The translations under genes were made by a program, and so were the position numbers. The notes beneath the pieces were generated by a model. The model had not been told where the DNA came from and made no database searches. It was given only the letters and a program-made list of their open reading frames with translations. Source: an uncultured Muribaculaceae bacterium (GTDB lineage: Bacteria; Bacteroidota; Bacteroidia; Bacteroidales; Muribaculaceae). Taken from it: a stretch of DNA of 13,839 bases. Positions 1 through 6,512 of the stretch are shown here, piece by piece. Where the stretch lies: NCBI GenBank assembly GCA_910589095.1, contig CAJUSN010000057.1, forward strand, positions 1 through 13,839, in the 5' to 3' direction. Within the stretch, counting starts at the first letter, position 1, and every line of letters starts with the position of its first letter.

Positions 1-33
1 GTCAGGTGCTCTAACCAACTGAGCTATTGGACC
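1..33 (-). tRNA. tRNA, 5' part only, isotype not determinable
   Basis: Read on the minus strand from 33 downwards, the sequence begins with a 7-nt acceptor strand (GGTCCAA), then T8 and A9. A D-arm GCTC/GAGC with loop AGTTGGTTA follows, then A26 and the 5' anticodon stem CCTGA plus C32. The window edge falls just before position 33, so the anticodon, variable loop, T-arm and 3' end are missing. The cloverleaf spacing is exact, so the tRNA call is firm. The amino acid cannot be read from what is present. Confidence 0.92.
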
Positions 34-61
34 GGCATAAACTATTTCGTTTTTGCGATTG

Positions 62-92
62 CAAAGTTAGGTGTTTTTTTGGTTCTGTGCAA
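62..92 (-). promoter_or_regulatory. Promoter of the tRNA gene
   Basis: On the minus strand there is TTG at 92-90, a 20-nt spacer, then TAACTTTG at 69-62. This matches the Bacteroidota primary sigma form (-33 TTG, -7 TAnnTTTG). Transcription would begin near 55, about 20 nt before the mature tRNA 5' end at 33, which is reasonable for a precursor trimmed by RNase P. Confidence 0.75.
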
Positions 93-123
93 ACTTTTCT
101 TCAATAAATTTGGCTGAAATTAG

Positions 124-156
124 AATCCGATATTAAAATCAAAATGAATATGGATT
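124..156 (-). terminator. Possible weak terminator hairpin of the patB operon
   Basis: An AT-rich inverted repeat lies 24 nt beyond the patB-like stop codon. AATCC (124-128) pairs with GGATT (152-156), and ATATT (130-134) pairs with AATAT (147-151), with one unpaired base at 129 and a 12-nt loop. No clear U-run follows on the minus strand, so termination here is only a guess. It is the only hairpin I see between the operon and the tRNA promoter. Confidence 0.3.
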
Positions 157-179
157 AAATGGCTTGCGACAGAAGAAGT

Positions 180-1349
180 TTATAGGCTCTTGATAAAATT
201 CAGCAACCGATCCACGGCTTCAGCAAGGATTGTGCGCGGAGTGGCCAGGTTTATTCTTACAAATCCTTCCCCTTCCGAGCCATACTTGGTACCCGGATTA
301 AGCCACACCTTTCCATGTTCCATTAAACCACTATAGAATTCTTCCGAGGTCAGGCCGGAGGAGCGAATATCCATCCATGCCAAATATGTGGCCTCAAGTG
401 GGGTTATCCGGTAATGTGGGGCTTCGGCTTCCATTCTCCCACACAGATACTTGTAATTTTCCCACAAGTACAACTTCAGAGCTTCAAGCCAAGGCTTCCC
501 TTCATTGTACGCAGCAATTGTAGCCACAACACCAAACGGATTCACGTCACAAACTTCGTTAACGTTAATGGCTTTATCTATCCTTCGTCGCGTCTCATCA
601 TCTTCGGCCACTATATTAGCTATCTGCAAACCGGCTATATTAAAAGCTTTCGACGGAGAGATGCACACAGCGCAGTTTCGGCTGAACTCCTCGGAAATTG
701 AAGCAAATGGAGTGTATTGATGTCCATTGAACGTGAGTTCGCAATGGATTTCATCCGAAATCACGAATACTCCGTTGTCCAAACATATCTTCCCTACCCT
801 TTCCAACTCCTCGCGGGTCCAGCATCGTCCTGAGGGATTGTGAGGATTACACAGCAGGAGCACTTTTGCATCGGGATCGGCTGCCTGCCGGCTCAAAAGT
901 TCAAAATCAATGGAGTAGGACCCGTCGGCATTTTGCAGGAGTGGATTAGATACAAACTGACATTCGTCGTTTCTGACCGATGAAAAGAAACAATCAAATG
1001 CCGGAGTCTGCACTATAACCTTATCACCTTTCGCGGTCATAGCCTTTATGATAGCGGAAACAGCAGGAACCACCCCAATTGTATAAATAATATGCTCGCG
1101 ATTAATGTGCCATCCATGCTCTTGCTCAAACCAATGGCACACTGCTTCATAATAGGCATCGCTTACACGTGTGTAACCGAAAACACCGTGGCTCACCCGT
1201 CGCTGCAGCGCCTCAATCACGCATGGTGCTGTTTTGAAATCCATATCTGCAACCCACATGGGAATTACTTCAGAATCAGTGGATGAGTCCCACTTATATG
1301 ACCCCGAGCCGCGCCGGCACACTACACTGTCAAAATCAAACTCTTTCAT
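180..1349 (-). CDS. PatB/MalY-type PLP-dependent C-S lyase (cystathionine beta-lyase-like)
   Basis: Fold-type I aminotransferase-like enzyme, 389 aa from the ATG at 1349, matching the roughly 390 aa of the MalY/PatB family. Family members cleave the C-S bond of cystathionine or of cysteine S-conjugates, giving pyruvate, ammonia and a thiol. Visible motifs, numbered from this start: CNPHNPSGR at 167-175, SDEIHCEL at 198-205 with the Asp (199) that pairs with the PLP pyridine nitrogen, SPSKAFNIAG at 231-240 with Lys234 as the expected Schiff-base lysine, and FVRINLATPR near 363-372 with the carboxylate-binding Arg. The N-terminus (FDFDSVVCRRG, then MWVADMDF) is typical of MalY. A GTG at 1361 is in frame and overlaps the upstream MATE stop codon (GTGA), but family starts align with the ATG at 1349. 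It is last in a three-gene operon. True methionine biosynthesis and S-conjugate cleavage cannot be told apart from sequence alone. Confidence 0.9.
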   Translation of the reverse strand: MKEFDFDSVVCRRGSGSYKWDSSTDSEVIPMWVADMDFKTAPCVIEALQRRVSHGVFGYTRVSDAYYEAVCHWFEQEHGWHINREHIIYTIGVVPAVSAIIKAMTAKGDKVIVQTPAFDCFFSSVRNDECQFVSNPLLQNADGSYSIDFELLSRQAADPDAKVLLLCNPHNPSGRCWTREELERVGKICLDNGVFVISDEIHCELTFNGHQYTPFASISEEFSRNCAVCISPSKAFNIAGLQIANIVAEDDETRRRIDKAINVNEVCDVNPFGVVATIAAYNEGKPWLEALKLYLWENYKYLCGRMEAEAPHYRITPLEATYLAWMDIRSSGLTSEEFYSGLMEHGKVWLNPGTKYGSEGEGFVRINLATPRTILAEAVDRLLNFIKSL

Positions 1350-1357
1350 ATATTGAA

Positions 1358-2797
1358 TCACGAATTTACTTTTGGTATGTTAATCTTTTCGTATTTAGTC
1401 ATAAAAAGGAGAATCAAGAAAATAGCGCCTCTAAAACAGAGCTCAACACACATGGCCACCCAAACTCCTCGCAACCCCATTGAGCCCACGAGCAGGGCAG
1501 CCAGAGAGAGCCTGACTATCCATATGCTCCCCAAATTCATGCAGGAGGGCAAAATAGTGCGGCCCATTCCCACAAAAAAACCGTAGGTCACAATTGCAGC
1601 AGCAAACATCGGCTCGGCCCATGCTTCAATACGCAATATGTCGGCTCCAAGTTCCCTGATGTCATGAACCGGAGTCATTATCCCGATAATTTGCGGTGAA
1701 AAAACATAAAGCGCCACACCAAGTAATCCCATCACCAACATTGCCGAACCAACCGTAATATGCCCGAAAGAACGCAAAAGCTTAGGTCTTCGGGCGCCTA
1801 CACATTGACCGGCAAGCGTGGTAGCGGCCTCCCCGATTCCATACCCCGGCATATAACATAGACTTTCGGCAATGACGGCAAATGAATTTGCCGCAATGGC
1901 CACGACTCCCAGCGGAGCCACAATAAACGTAACAAGTATTTGAGCACCACAAATGGCAATATGCTCCAGTCCAATAGGTAAACCAATCTTTACAGCGCTG
2001 CGCATTGTATTGGCTTCCGGAATAAAACTGCCTTTCTCACCCCATATCTTAAGTGGTTTGTAATAAACACAAAGATAAGCTAACATTGCGCAAGCCACAA
2101 TTGCTTCGGCTGTCACTGTGGCAATAGCCGCTCCGGCCACACCCATCCCCGCGCCAAACACATTTACCTCAACTCCTCCAATTTCCAACGTCCTTGATGG
2201 GAATATCAAGAAAAAATTCAGCACCACATCAAGCAAACACATTGCCACATTAAGCATGCTGGGCACACGCATGTTGCCCGCGCAACGAAGCATTGCACCT
2301 GCAAGAAAATTCATTTGCAACGCCGGGAGAAAAAGGGAGAAAATTAAGAAGTAGGTTGAAGCTTCTGCGTGGATTGACTCATCGGCCCTAAGCATCGAGG
2401 GCAATGGACCGGCAATCAGCACACCAATCAGAGCAATGACAATGCTGAATGATAAGCATCCCACAATTGATTGTCTCAACACCTTCTTTGCCTTGCCAAA
2501 ATCATCAGCTCCTGTAAGATGCGCCACCTGCACGGAAAAACCAGTTGAACAGGCCGCGAGTACACCCCAAAAAAGCCAAGTGGTAGTAGAAACAAGTCCT
2601 ATTGCCGCAGAAGGGCGAGCTCCGAGGCTCCCAACCATCGAAGCGTCGATATACTGCATGGCAATAGCCGAGATCTGCGCAACAATAGCCGGAAAACTCA
2701 ACAAGAGGGTAAGCCTGAAGCGTTCCCTCATTGTCAATTGTTTCCCGGTGCGGATACGTTCTAAAAGCTGTTCGGTAACACCGGACTTTCCTCCCAT
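1358..2797 (-). CDS. MATE family efflux transporter
   Basis: Inner-membrane multidrug and toxin extrusion transporter, 479 aa, with about 12 hydrophobic segments and the two-fold repeat of the MATE fold. The N-half has PAIVAQISAIAMQYIDASMV followed by GSLG (about residues 35-58); the C-half has a matching PIGLEHIAICGAQILVTFIV followed by APLG. MATE proteins export cations or organic molecules by H+ or Na+ antiport. The start ATG at 2797 lies 1 nt after the stop of the DUF3737 gene (TGATATG), and its stop lies 8 nt before the likely patB start, so expression is probably coupled. Position next to a C-S lyase suggests export of a substrate or product of that enzyme, but this is inference. The substrate cannot be predicted, and the protein differs clearly from the second MATE protein at 10468. 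Confidence 0.92.
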   Translation of the reverse strand: MGGKSGVTEQLLERIRTGKQLTMRERFRLTLLLSFPAIVAQISAIAMQYIDASMVGSLGARPSAAIGLVSTTTWLFWGVLAACSTGFSVQVAHLTGADDFGKAKKVLRQSIVGCLSFSIVIALIGVLIAGPLPSMLRADESIHAEASTYFLIFSLFLPALQMNFLAGAMLRCAGNMRVPSMLNVAMCLLDVVLNFFLIFPSRTLEIGGVEVNVFGAGMGVAGAAIATVTAEAIVACAMLAYLCVYYKPLKIWGEKGSFIPEANTMRSAVKIGLPIGLEHIAICGAQILVTFIVAPLGVVAIAANSFAVIAESLCYMPGYGIGEAATTLAGQCVGARRPKLLRSFGHITVGSAMLVMGLLGVALYVFSPQIIGIMTPVHDIRELGADILRIEAWAEPMFAAAIVTYGFFVGMGRTILPSCMNLGSIWIVRLSLAALLVGSMGLRGVWVAMCVELCFRGAIFLILLFMTKYEKINIPKVNS

Positions 2798-2798
2798 A

Positions 2799-3656
2799 TC
2801 ACTCGGTTTTCGATCCTTTCAGTTCTATTTTGCAGTCGGCAGGCTGCTTGATATTGTCATCCAGAATTATCTCTCCAACAGAATCCAGTGAGATATGCCC
2901 TGTGGTTGGATTTTTAATGCTTACGATCCTTCCAATCACATCGGCCTGAAGCTCCGACTCCTCAAAAGCCAAGTCAGCTTCATCGCCAAATGTGCAATTT
3001 TCCAAAACCAGGTTATGGCAGTAGCACAGAGGCTGCGTTCCATTAATGTGACAATTTATCAGATGAAGGTTATGTGAATGCCAGCCAAGATACTCTCCGT
3101 CAATCTCCGAATCAAACACAGTGACATTCTCACTGTTCCAAAACGCGTCCTTTGATTCAATATGTGCATTTCGGATAACAACATTCTTGCAGTATTGGAA
3201 CGAGTAATTGCCCTGCTGACGATAGTTGTTGATTTTAATATTGGTGCCATGCATAAAAAGATAGTCGGCATCTGCCACACGCACATCATCCAAATCCACA
3301 TCGCTACAGTGCCATAACGTTTCTTGAGCATGAGGAATAACAACATCGGTCAATTTAACGCCCTGCATCTCGCGAAACATTTTAGGAGCCTCTACTCTGG
3401 TATGAGTCATTTCAAGGTTACGCGAGTACCACAGGGCGGCGCGTGCGCCTTCCGTAAATACGCAGTTATTGATCACAAAACCATCAACATGCCAGAAAGG
3501 ATACTTCCCCTCAAACCGACAGTTGTCGGCAACTATATTTGAACATTCCTTAAGCGCGGATTCCCCGGCATGAATGGTGACATTGACCAATTTCAGATCA
3601 TGAGAGGCGAATAAGGGACGCTCGCCTCCGAACTCTTTATTTTCTATTAATTGCAT
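2799..3656 (-). CDS. DUF3737 family right-handed beta-helix protein
   Basis: 285-aa protein recognised as the DUF3737 family, of unknown function. It carries about nine short repeats of 19-21 residues, each with an aromatic or large residue, then x-H/Y/N-x-x-N and a hydrophobic-x-hydrophobic strand ending in N or D. Examples start at residues 54 (FWHVDGF), 75 (LWYSRNL), 114 (LWHCSDV), 153 (FQYCKNV), 172 (FWNSENV), 191 (GWHSHNL) and 210 (LCYCHNL). The period is that of a pectate-lyase-like or pentapeptide-like right-handed beta-helix with stacked aromatic and Asn ladders. No signal peptide is visible, so it is probably cytoplasmic. It is first in the operon with the MATE and PatB-like genes. 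Start ATG at 3656 follows a 70-nt leader from a -7 box. No catalytic residues can be assigned; carbohydrate binding is possible but unproven. Confidence 0.85.
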   Translation of the reverse strand: MQLIENKEFGGERPLFASHDLKLVNVTIHAGESALKECSNIVADNCRFEGKYPFWHVDGFVINNCVFTEGARAALWYSRNLEMTHTRVEAPKMFREMQGVKLTDVVIPHAQETLWHCSDVDLDDVRVADADYLFMHGTNIKINNYRQQGNYSFQYCKNVVIRNAHIESKDAFWNSENVTVFDSEIDGEYLGWHSHNLHLINCHINGTQPLCYCHNLVLENCTFGDEADLAFEESELQADVIGRIVSIKNPTTGHISLDSVGEIILDDNIKQPADCKIELKGSKTE

Positions 3657-3683
3657 AATTCACTAGCTTTTAAGTTCTAAAAC

Positions 3684-3723
3684 AAACAGCAGTCGAAACA
3701 TCATTGGCTCACCGCTGCTGTTT
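3684..3723 (-). other. Hairpin at the predicted 5' end of the DUF3737 operon mRNA
   Basis: A 9-bp perfect inverted repeat, AAACAGCAG (3684-3692) and CTGCTGTTT (3715-3723), encloses a 22-nt loop. If transcription starts about 6-8 nt after the -7 box at 3738-3731, the mRNA would begin almost exactly with the 5' arm. A terminal hairpin of this kind can stabilise an mRNA; a regulatory role is also possible. It has no U-run on either strand, so it is not read as a terminator. Confidence 0.45.
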
Positions 3724-3730
3724 TCTTCTG

Positions 3731-3738
3731 CAAAATTA
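3731..3738 (-). promoter_or_regulatory. -7 box for the DUF3737-MATE-patB operon
   Basis: TAATTTTG on the minus strand (3738-3731) matches TAnnTTTG. There is no TTG at the usual distance upstream (about 3758-3762), so only half of the promoter is seen. The predicted start near 3724 gives a leader of about 68 nt. Confidence 0.5.
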
Positions 3739-3840
3739 ACAAAAAAGCAGGCAAATAAGTTACCCGATTCACATATTGTAATACCAATTTCACTTATCCG
3801 AGAAAACAATTTATGAAAATGGAATAAAATGAATAGCTAT

Positions 3841-3854
3841 AATTACATGTAATT
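3841..3854. promoter_or_regulatory. Perfect 14-bp palindrome, candidate operator
   Basis: AATTACATGTAATT is fully self-complementary. It lies in the promoter spacer, ending 4 nt before the -7 box at 3859, where a bound dimeric regulator would contact or block RNA polymerase. Its place between two divergent genes also allows it to act on the DUF3737 operon, whose -7 box is about 105 bp away. Confidence 0.45.
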
Positions 3855-3858
3855 TTAC

Positions 3859-3866
3859 TAACTTTG
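3859..3866 (+). promoter_or_regulatory. -7 box for the small secreted protein gene
   Basis: TAACTTTG matches TAnnTTTG exactly and gives a short leader of about 17 nt before the ATG at 3890. No TTG lies at the -33 position (around 3836-3838), unlike most promoters in this window. The promoter may therefore be weak or need an activator. Confidence 0.6.
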
Positions 3867-3889
3867 ACGGAATACTTAAAAATAAAACT

Positions 3890-4360
3890 ATGAAATTGAA
3901 AATTTTATTAGCAATCATCGCGCTGCTCCCGTGTTTAACATCATTCGCGCAAGTAAATCTTCGCCAAAAAGGTTCGTATCAATTCACCGATCATAGTGGT
4001 GTAATCTACACCTTGACTATTTGTCCAAAAGTTGAAGTGAATAATGAAAACTATTACTCCGGCAAAACCTACCTGAAGAATGAATCATCAGGTGAGATGT
4101 TTTACGGAAGCTGCTCGTTTGACTTTAAGAACGATAGAAAGCGAGTATCATTCACAGAGTTGCTCCCGATAGATTGGAAATTCAGCTACGATAGGCTTAA
4201 AATAGGCGCATTCGATACAGCTTTCTGGGATAATGGCTATCCGCAAGACATTCTTTATATTAGTGAACAAGGCTGGTTATATCCTAATGGTAATGAATAC
4301 GATTGCGAATCTCCCAAAAGACGGTTAAAGCTAACAAAGGTGGCAACACAGAGTTATTGA
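3890..4360 (+). CDS. Small secreted protein of unknown function
   Basis: 156-aa protein I do not recognise. It starts with a clear signal peptide: MKLK, then a hydrophobic run, then a cleavage site around SFA-Q at residues 19-21, with no lipobox. The mature part of about 135 residues is rich in Tyr, Asn, Asp and Lys, with alternating polar and hydrophobic residues that suggest a beta-rich fold. It has three Cys (about residues 45, 75 and 139). It ends in a basic stretch, SPKRRLKLTKV. The protein is most likely periplasmic or exported. It stands alone between the divergent DUF3737 operon and rplU, with its own -7 box and a palindrome just upstream. No terminator is clear after the stop. An orphan of narrow taxonomic range is likely. 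Confidence 0.75.
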   Translation: MKLKILLAIIALLPCLTSFAQVNLRQKGSYQFTDHSGVIYTLTICPKVEVNNENYYSGKTYLKNESSGEMFYGSCSFDFKNDRKRVSFTELLPIDWKFSYDRLKIGAFDTAFWDNGYPQDILYISEQGWLYPNGNEYDCESPKRRLKLTKVATQSY

Positions 4361-4460
4361 TTCATCATCTTTATCACCCTATAAACTCTAAGTGCCGACT
4401 AAATATATAGTTTTAGAAAAAGCAAGATTTAAAAAAGGACGCAAATTTCTTCAGTTTCAG

Positions 4461-4491
4461 TTGGAAATTAGAGGATAAAGTTGTAATTTTG
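4461..4491 (+). promoter_or_regulatory. rplU-rpmA promoter
   Basis: TTG at 4461-4463, a 20-nt spacer and TAATTTTG at 4484-4491 make a full consensus Bacteroidota promoter, as expected for ribosomal protein genes. Transcription should start near 4498, leaving a leader of about 85 nt that contains the nested hairpin at 4507-4552. Confidence 0.8.
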
Positions 4492-4506
4492 TGGGCATTT
4501 TTCCAT

Positions 4507-4552
4507 GAAAGGCCAGAACAAGCGATGCAATTCAATTCAGCATCCGCCTTTC
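4507..4552 (+). promoter_or_regulatory. Nested hairpin in the rplU leader, candidate autoregulatory site
   Basis: Two perfect stems are stacked. The outer stem is GAAAGGC (4507-4513) with GCCTTTC (4546-4552). The inner stem is GATGC (4524-4528) with GCATC (4540-4544) and an 11-nt loop. The internal loop is very unequal: 10 nt on the 5' side, 1 nt on the 3' side. The structure starts within about 10 nt of the predicted transcription start and ends 31 nt before the rplU ATG. Ribosomal protein operons are often autoregulated through such leaders, and an L21 leader is known in Firmicutes. Equivalence is not shown here. Confidence 0.5.
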
Positions 4553-4583
4553 GGAGTAACCTAACAACGTATTATTCAATAAA

Positions 4584-4904
4584 ATGTACGCAATTGTAGA
4601 AATCCAAGGACAGCAGTTCAAAGCTGAAGCTGAAAAGTTCTTGTATGTTCATTATCTCGGCGAAGCTGCCAAAGAAGGTGACAAGGTTGAATTTGACCGC
4701 GTTCTCCTCGCTGACGCTGATGGTAACGTTAAGGTTGGCGCTCCCACTGTAGAAGGCGCTAAAGTTGTATGTGAAGTACTCACTCCCCTTGTAAAGGGCG
4801 ACAAAGTGATCGTGTTCAAGAAGAAACGCCGCAAAGGCTATCGTCGCAAAAACGGCCACCGTCAGTATTTCACCAAAGTGTTAGTTAAAGAAGTAGTTGC
4901 TTAA
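4584..4904 (+). CDS. rplU: 50S ribosomal protein L21
   Basis: 106 aa, the usual length for bacterial L21. It starts with the family pattern MYAIVEIQGQQFKAE and ends with the basic KKRRKGYRRKNGHRQ segment (about residues 76-92) and the terminal strand KVLVKEV. L21 binds 23S rRNA near L20 in the large subunit. It is followed 22 nt later by rpmA, the standard rplU-rpmA order. The pair is transcribed from the promoter at 4461 through a structured leader. Confidence 0.99.
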   Translation: MYAIVEIQGQQFKAEAEKFLYVHYLGEAAKEGDKVEFDRVLLADADGNVKVGAPTVEGAKVVCEVLTPLVKGDKVIVFKKKRRKGYRRKNGHRQYFTKVLVKEVVA

Positions 4905-4926
4905 TCCCTCAAAAATCTAAAAGACA

Positions 4927-5187
4927 ATGGCACATAAAAAAGGTGTAGGTAGTTCGAAGAACGGTCGCGAATCGGAAAGCAAACGACTCGGAGTCAAGAT
5001 TTTTGGTGGGCAGTATTGCAAGGCCGGCAACATCCTGAAACGTCAGCGTGGCACCGTTCACCATCCCGGTTTGAACGTTGGCATGGGAAAAGATCACACT
5101 CTTTTCGCCCTGATCAATGGCACAGTTGTGTTCACCGAAGGCAAAAACGGACGTCGCTTCATCAACGTGAAGCCTGTTGAAGCGTAA
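4927..5187 (+). CDS. rpmA: 50S ribosomal protein L27
   Basis: 86 aa. It begins MAHKKGVGSSKNGRESESKR, the conserved L27 N-terminus that reaches toward the peptidyl transferase centre, and continues with KRLGVKIFGG and a conserved GNILKRQRGT segment. There is no N-terminal extension of the kind cleaved by Prp in Firmicutes, so the protein is made mature apart from Met removal. It is second and last in the operon with rplU; a strong hairpin terminator follows 52 nt after the stop. Confidence 0.99.
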   Translation: MAHKKGVGSSKNGRESESKRLGVKIFGGQYCKAGNILKRQRGTVHHPGLNVGMGKDHTLFALINGTVVFTEGKNGRRFINVKPVEA

Positions 5188-5239
5188 AGCTTCCTCTTCC
5201 GCAGCCGAGGTTTACTCAGCTGATCAGTAAAAGACACTT

Positions 5240-5283
5240 AAAGTTCCCGCATGGCATCTGCCAATTTGCGGGAACTTTCTTTT
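5240..5283 (+). terminator. Terminator of rplU-rpmA, probably bidirectional
   Basis: A 12-bp perfect stem AAAGTTCCCGCA (5240-5251) with TGCGGGAACTTT (5267-5278) is topped by an inner stem TGGCA (5252-5256) with TGCCA (5259-5263). It is followed on the plus strand by CTTTTA. On the minus strand the stem is followed by a T-rich stretch, so the same hairpin can end the convergent six-gene operon, whose last stop is at 5306. Confidence 0.85.
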
Positions 5284-5305
5284 ATAATATTCGGCAATAT
5301 CAACA

Positions 5306-5809
5306 TCAAAGATTACATATACCCTCAATCCGGAGAAGCTCACGCTTGGCATCACTCCCGCCCGCATAATTTCCAACACCACCACTCGCGGGCACTACCC
5401 GGTGACATGGTAGAAACAAAGACAGGGGATTCATAGCAACAGCATGAGCAACCGCACGTACAGCGCCGGGCCTGCCAATAGACTTTGCCAAATCCCCATA
5501 GCTCATTACAGTTCCATAAGGAATCATAGAAAGCGCATCCAACACCTGCCGCTGAAAACACGTTCCTTCGTAGCTTAGCTCACAATCAAATAATTTACGA
5601 CTGCCACTCATATATTCTTGGATTTCGCCAATTGCCTTATCCAGTAATATGGAACTGTTGACAAACTGTAATTTATGTGACTTCAAGATCGAATATTTAC
5701 GGATTGCGAGCGCAGGCTCCCATGCACACAGCACCAAGGCATCGCCTTTAGCTCCCAGAACAATCCGCCCGACTTCAGTTTGAATAATACGACAGTCAAT
5801 TGTGTCCAT
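5306..5809 (-). CDS. ogt: Methylated-DNA--protein-cysteine S-methyltransferase (O6-alkylguanine repair)
   Basis: 167-aa suicide DNA-repair protein that moves alkyl groups from O6-alkylguanine to its own cysteine. The active site LPCHRVVP is at residues 133-140 with Cys135 as acceptor. The wing-helix region IPYGTVMSYGDLA (96-108) and GRPGAVRAVAHA (112-123) contains the expected Arg finger at 118, and NP at 127-128 precedes the active site. GGVGNYAGG and KRELLRIEG close the domain. There is a normal N-terminal half and no fused Ada domain. The start ATG at 5809 overlaps the end of the VanW-domain gene by 14 nt, so translation is probably coupled. It is the last gene of the six-gene operon. The symbol ogt is used for the family; it could equally be named mgt. 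Confidence 0.95.
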   Translation of the reverse strand: MDTIDCRIIQTEVGRIVLGAKGDALVLCAWEPALAIRKYSILKSHKLQFVNSSILLDKAIGEIQEYMSGSRKLFDCELSYEGTCFQRQVLDALSMIPYGTVMSYGDLAKSIGRPGAVRAVAHAVAMNPLSLFLPCHRVVPASGGVGNYAGGSDAKRELLRIEGICNL

Positions 5810-6506
5810 TACAATCTCTCAATGGTTTATAAATAGAACGGGAAACTATCATTCCAGACTCATTAACCACCTCCACTCTTTTATCACCTTCAGACGACTC
5901 ACGAACATTGAACTTAAGATCGCTGATGGGCAATGACATAACCGACAGCAACCGTAAAACAAGGCGACTGTCTTCTATGCTCAATGAAAACCTGATCGAG
6001 CCTTCTGAATTATTCTTTATTCGTAAATCCTTATATCCAAAGAACACCGTTGCATCGGAACCCAACGGAGCGAAGCGAGTCTCATCAGTGTAAAGATCCA
6101 CAGAATGATTATGACGCTCACAAACTTCAAGACCGGCCATGAGAGCGGCATGATGAATTATGCCGGAGGCCTGACATAAACCTCCTCCGTAATCTTTCAC
6201 AGGTACGCCTGCATGAAGACTCCTGCCGTAGGTGAAGCGCTTAGGATTGTTTGGATTCCCAACAACATGCCAAAACGAAAAAACCTCTCCAGGAAGGATA
6301 GTCACGGAGTTTATCTTTCGGGCTGCTTCACGCAAATTATGCTTCTTCCCCTCCAAGGTTTCTGAAGGCTTGAATGGCTGTTCCAACGTCAAAGAACATT
6401 CGGGTGTTTCAACCACGCGCGATACCGCAAACCGCTCGCGCGACAAGAGATCCCGCACTCTTACGAACCCCCATCTAACACGCGCCTTAAAAGCTATGGA
6501 AATCAT
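5796..6506 (-). CDS. VanW domain protein
   Basis: 236 aa with one VanW domain, about residues 55-165. The core is LPGEVFSFWHVVG (71-83), a GRSLHAGVPV segment (94-103), the hallmark GGGLCQ (107-112), then ERHNHSVDL (130-138) and the ending ATVFFGYKDLRIKN (152-165). VanW was first seen in the vanB vancomycin-resistance cluster, but its biochemical function is not known, and this lone copy implies no resistance. No signal peptide or membrane segment is visible. The N-terminal 50 residues are basic and resemble the short N-terminal part of other small VanW proteins. It starts 6 nt after the methyltransferase stop and overlaps ogt by 14 nt. Confidence 0.88.
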   Translation of the reverse strand: MISIAFKARVRWGFVRVRDLLSRERFAVSRVVETPECSLTLEQPFKPSETLEGKKHNLREAARKINSVTILPGEVFSFWHVVGNPNNPKRFTYGRSLHAGVPVKDYGGGLCQASGIIHHAALMAGLEVCERHNHSVDLYTDETRFAPLGSDATVFFGYKDLRIKNNSEGSIRFSLSIEDSRLVLRLLSVMSLPISDLKFNVRESSEGDKRVEVVNESGMIVSRSIYKPLRDCNGHN

Positions 6507-6512
6507 TACGAA

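Noticed and set aside
1350..1361. GTG start for the PatB-like gene at 1361
   Set aside because: It overlaps the upstream stop neatly, but the four added residues are not part of the family N-terminus and the ATG at 1349 fits MalY/PatB length and alignment.
2436..2891. 151-codon plus-strand frame across the MATE/DUF3737 junction
   Set aside because: It is the reverse strand of two good genes and lacks a promoter and a recognisable protein.
4383..4416. Terminator hairpin after the secreted protein gene
   Set aside because: Only weak 5-bp AT-rich pairings can be made and none has a U-run directly after it.
5796..6506. VanW as a sign of vancomycin resistance
   Set aside because: VanW-domain proteins occur widely outside van clusters, and no vanH, vanA/B or vanX neighbours are present.
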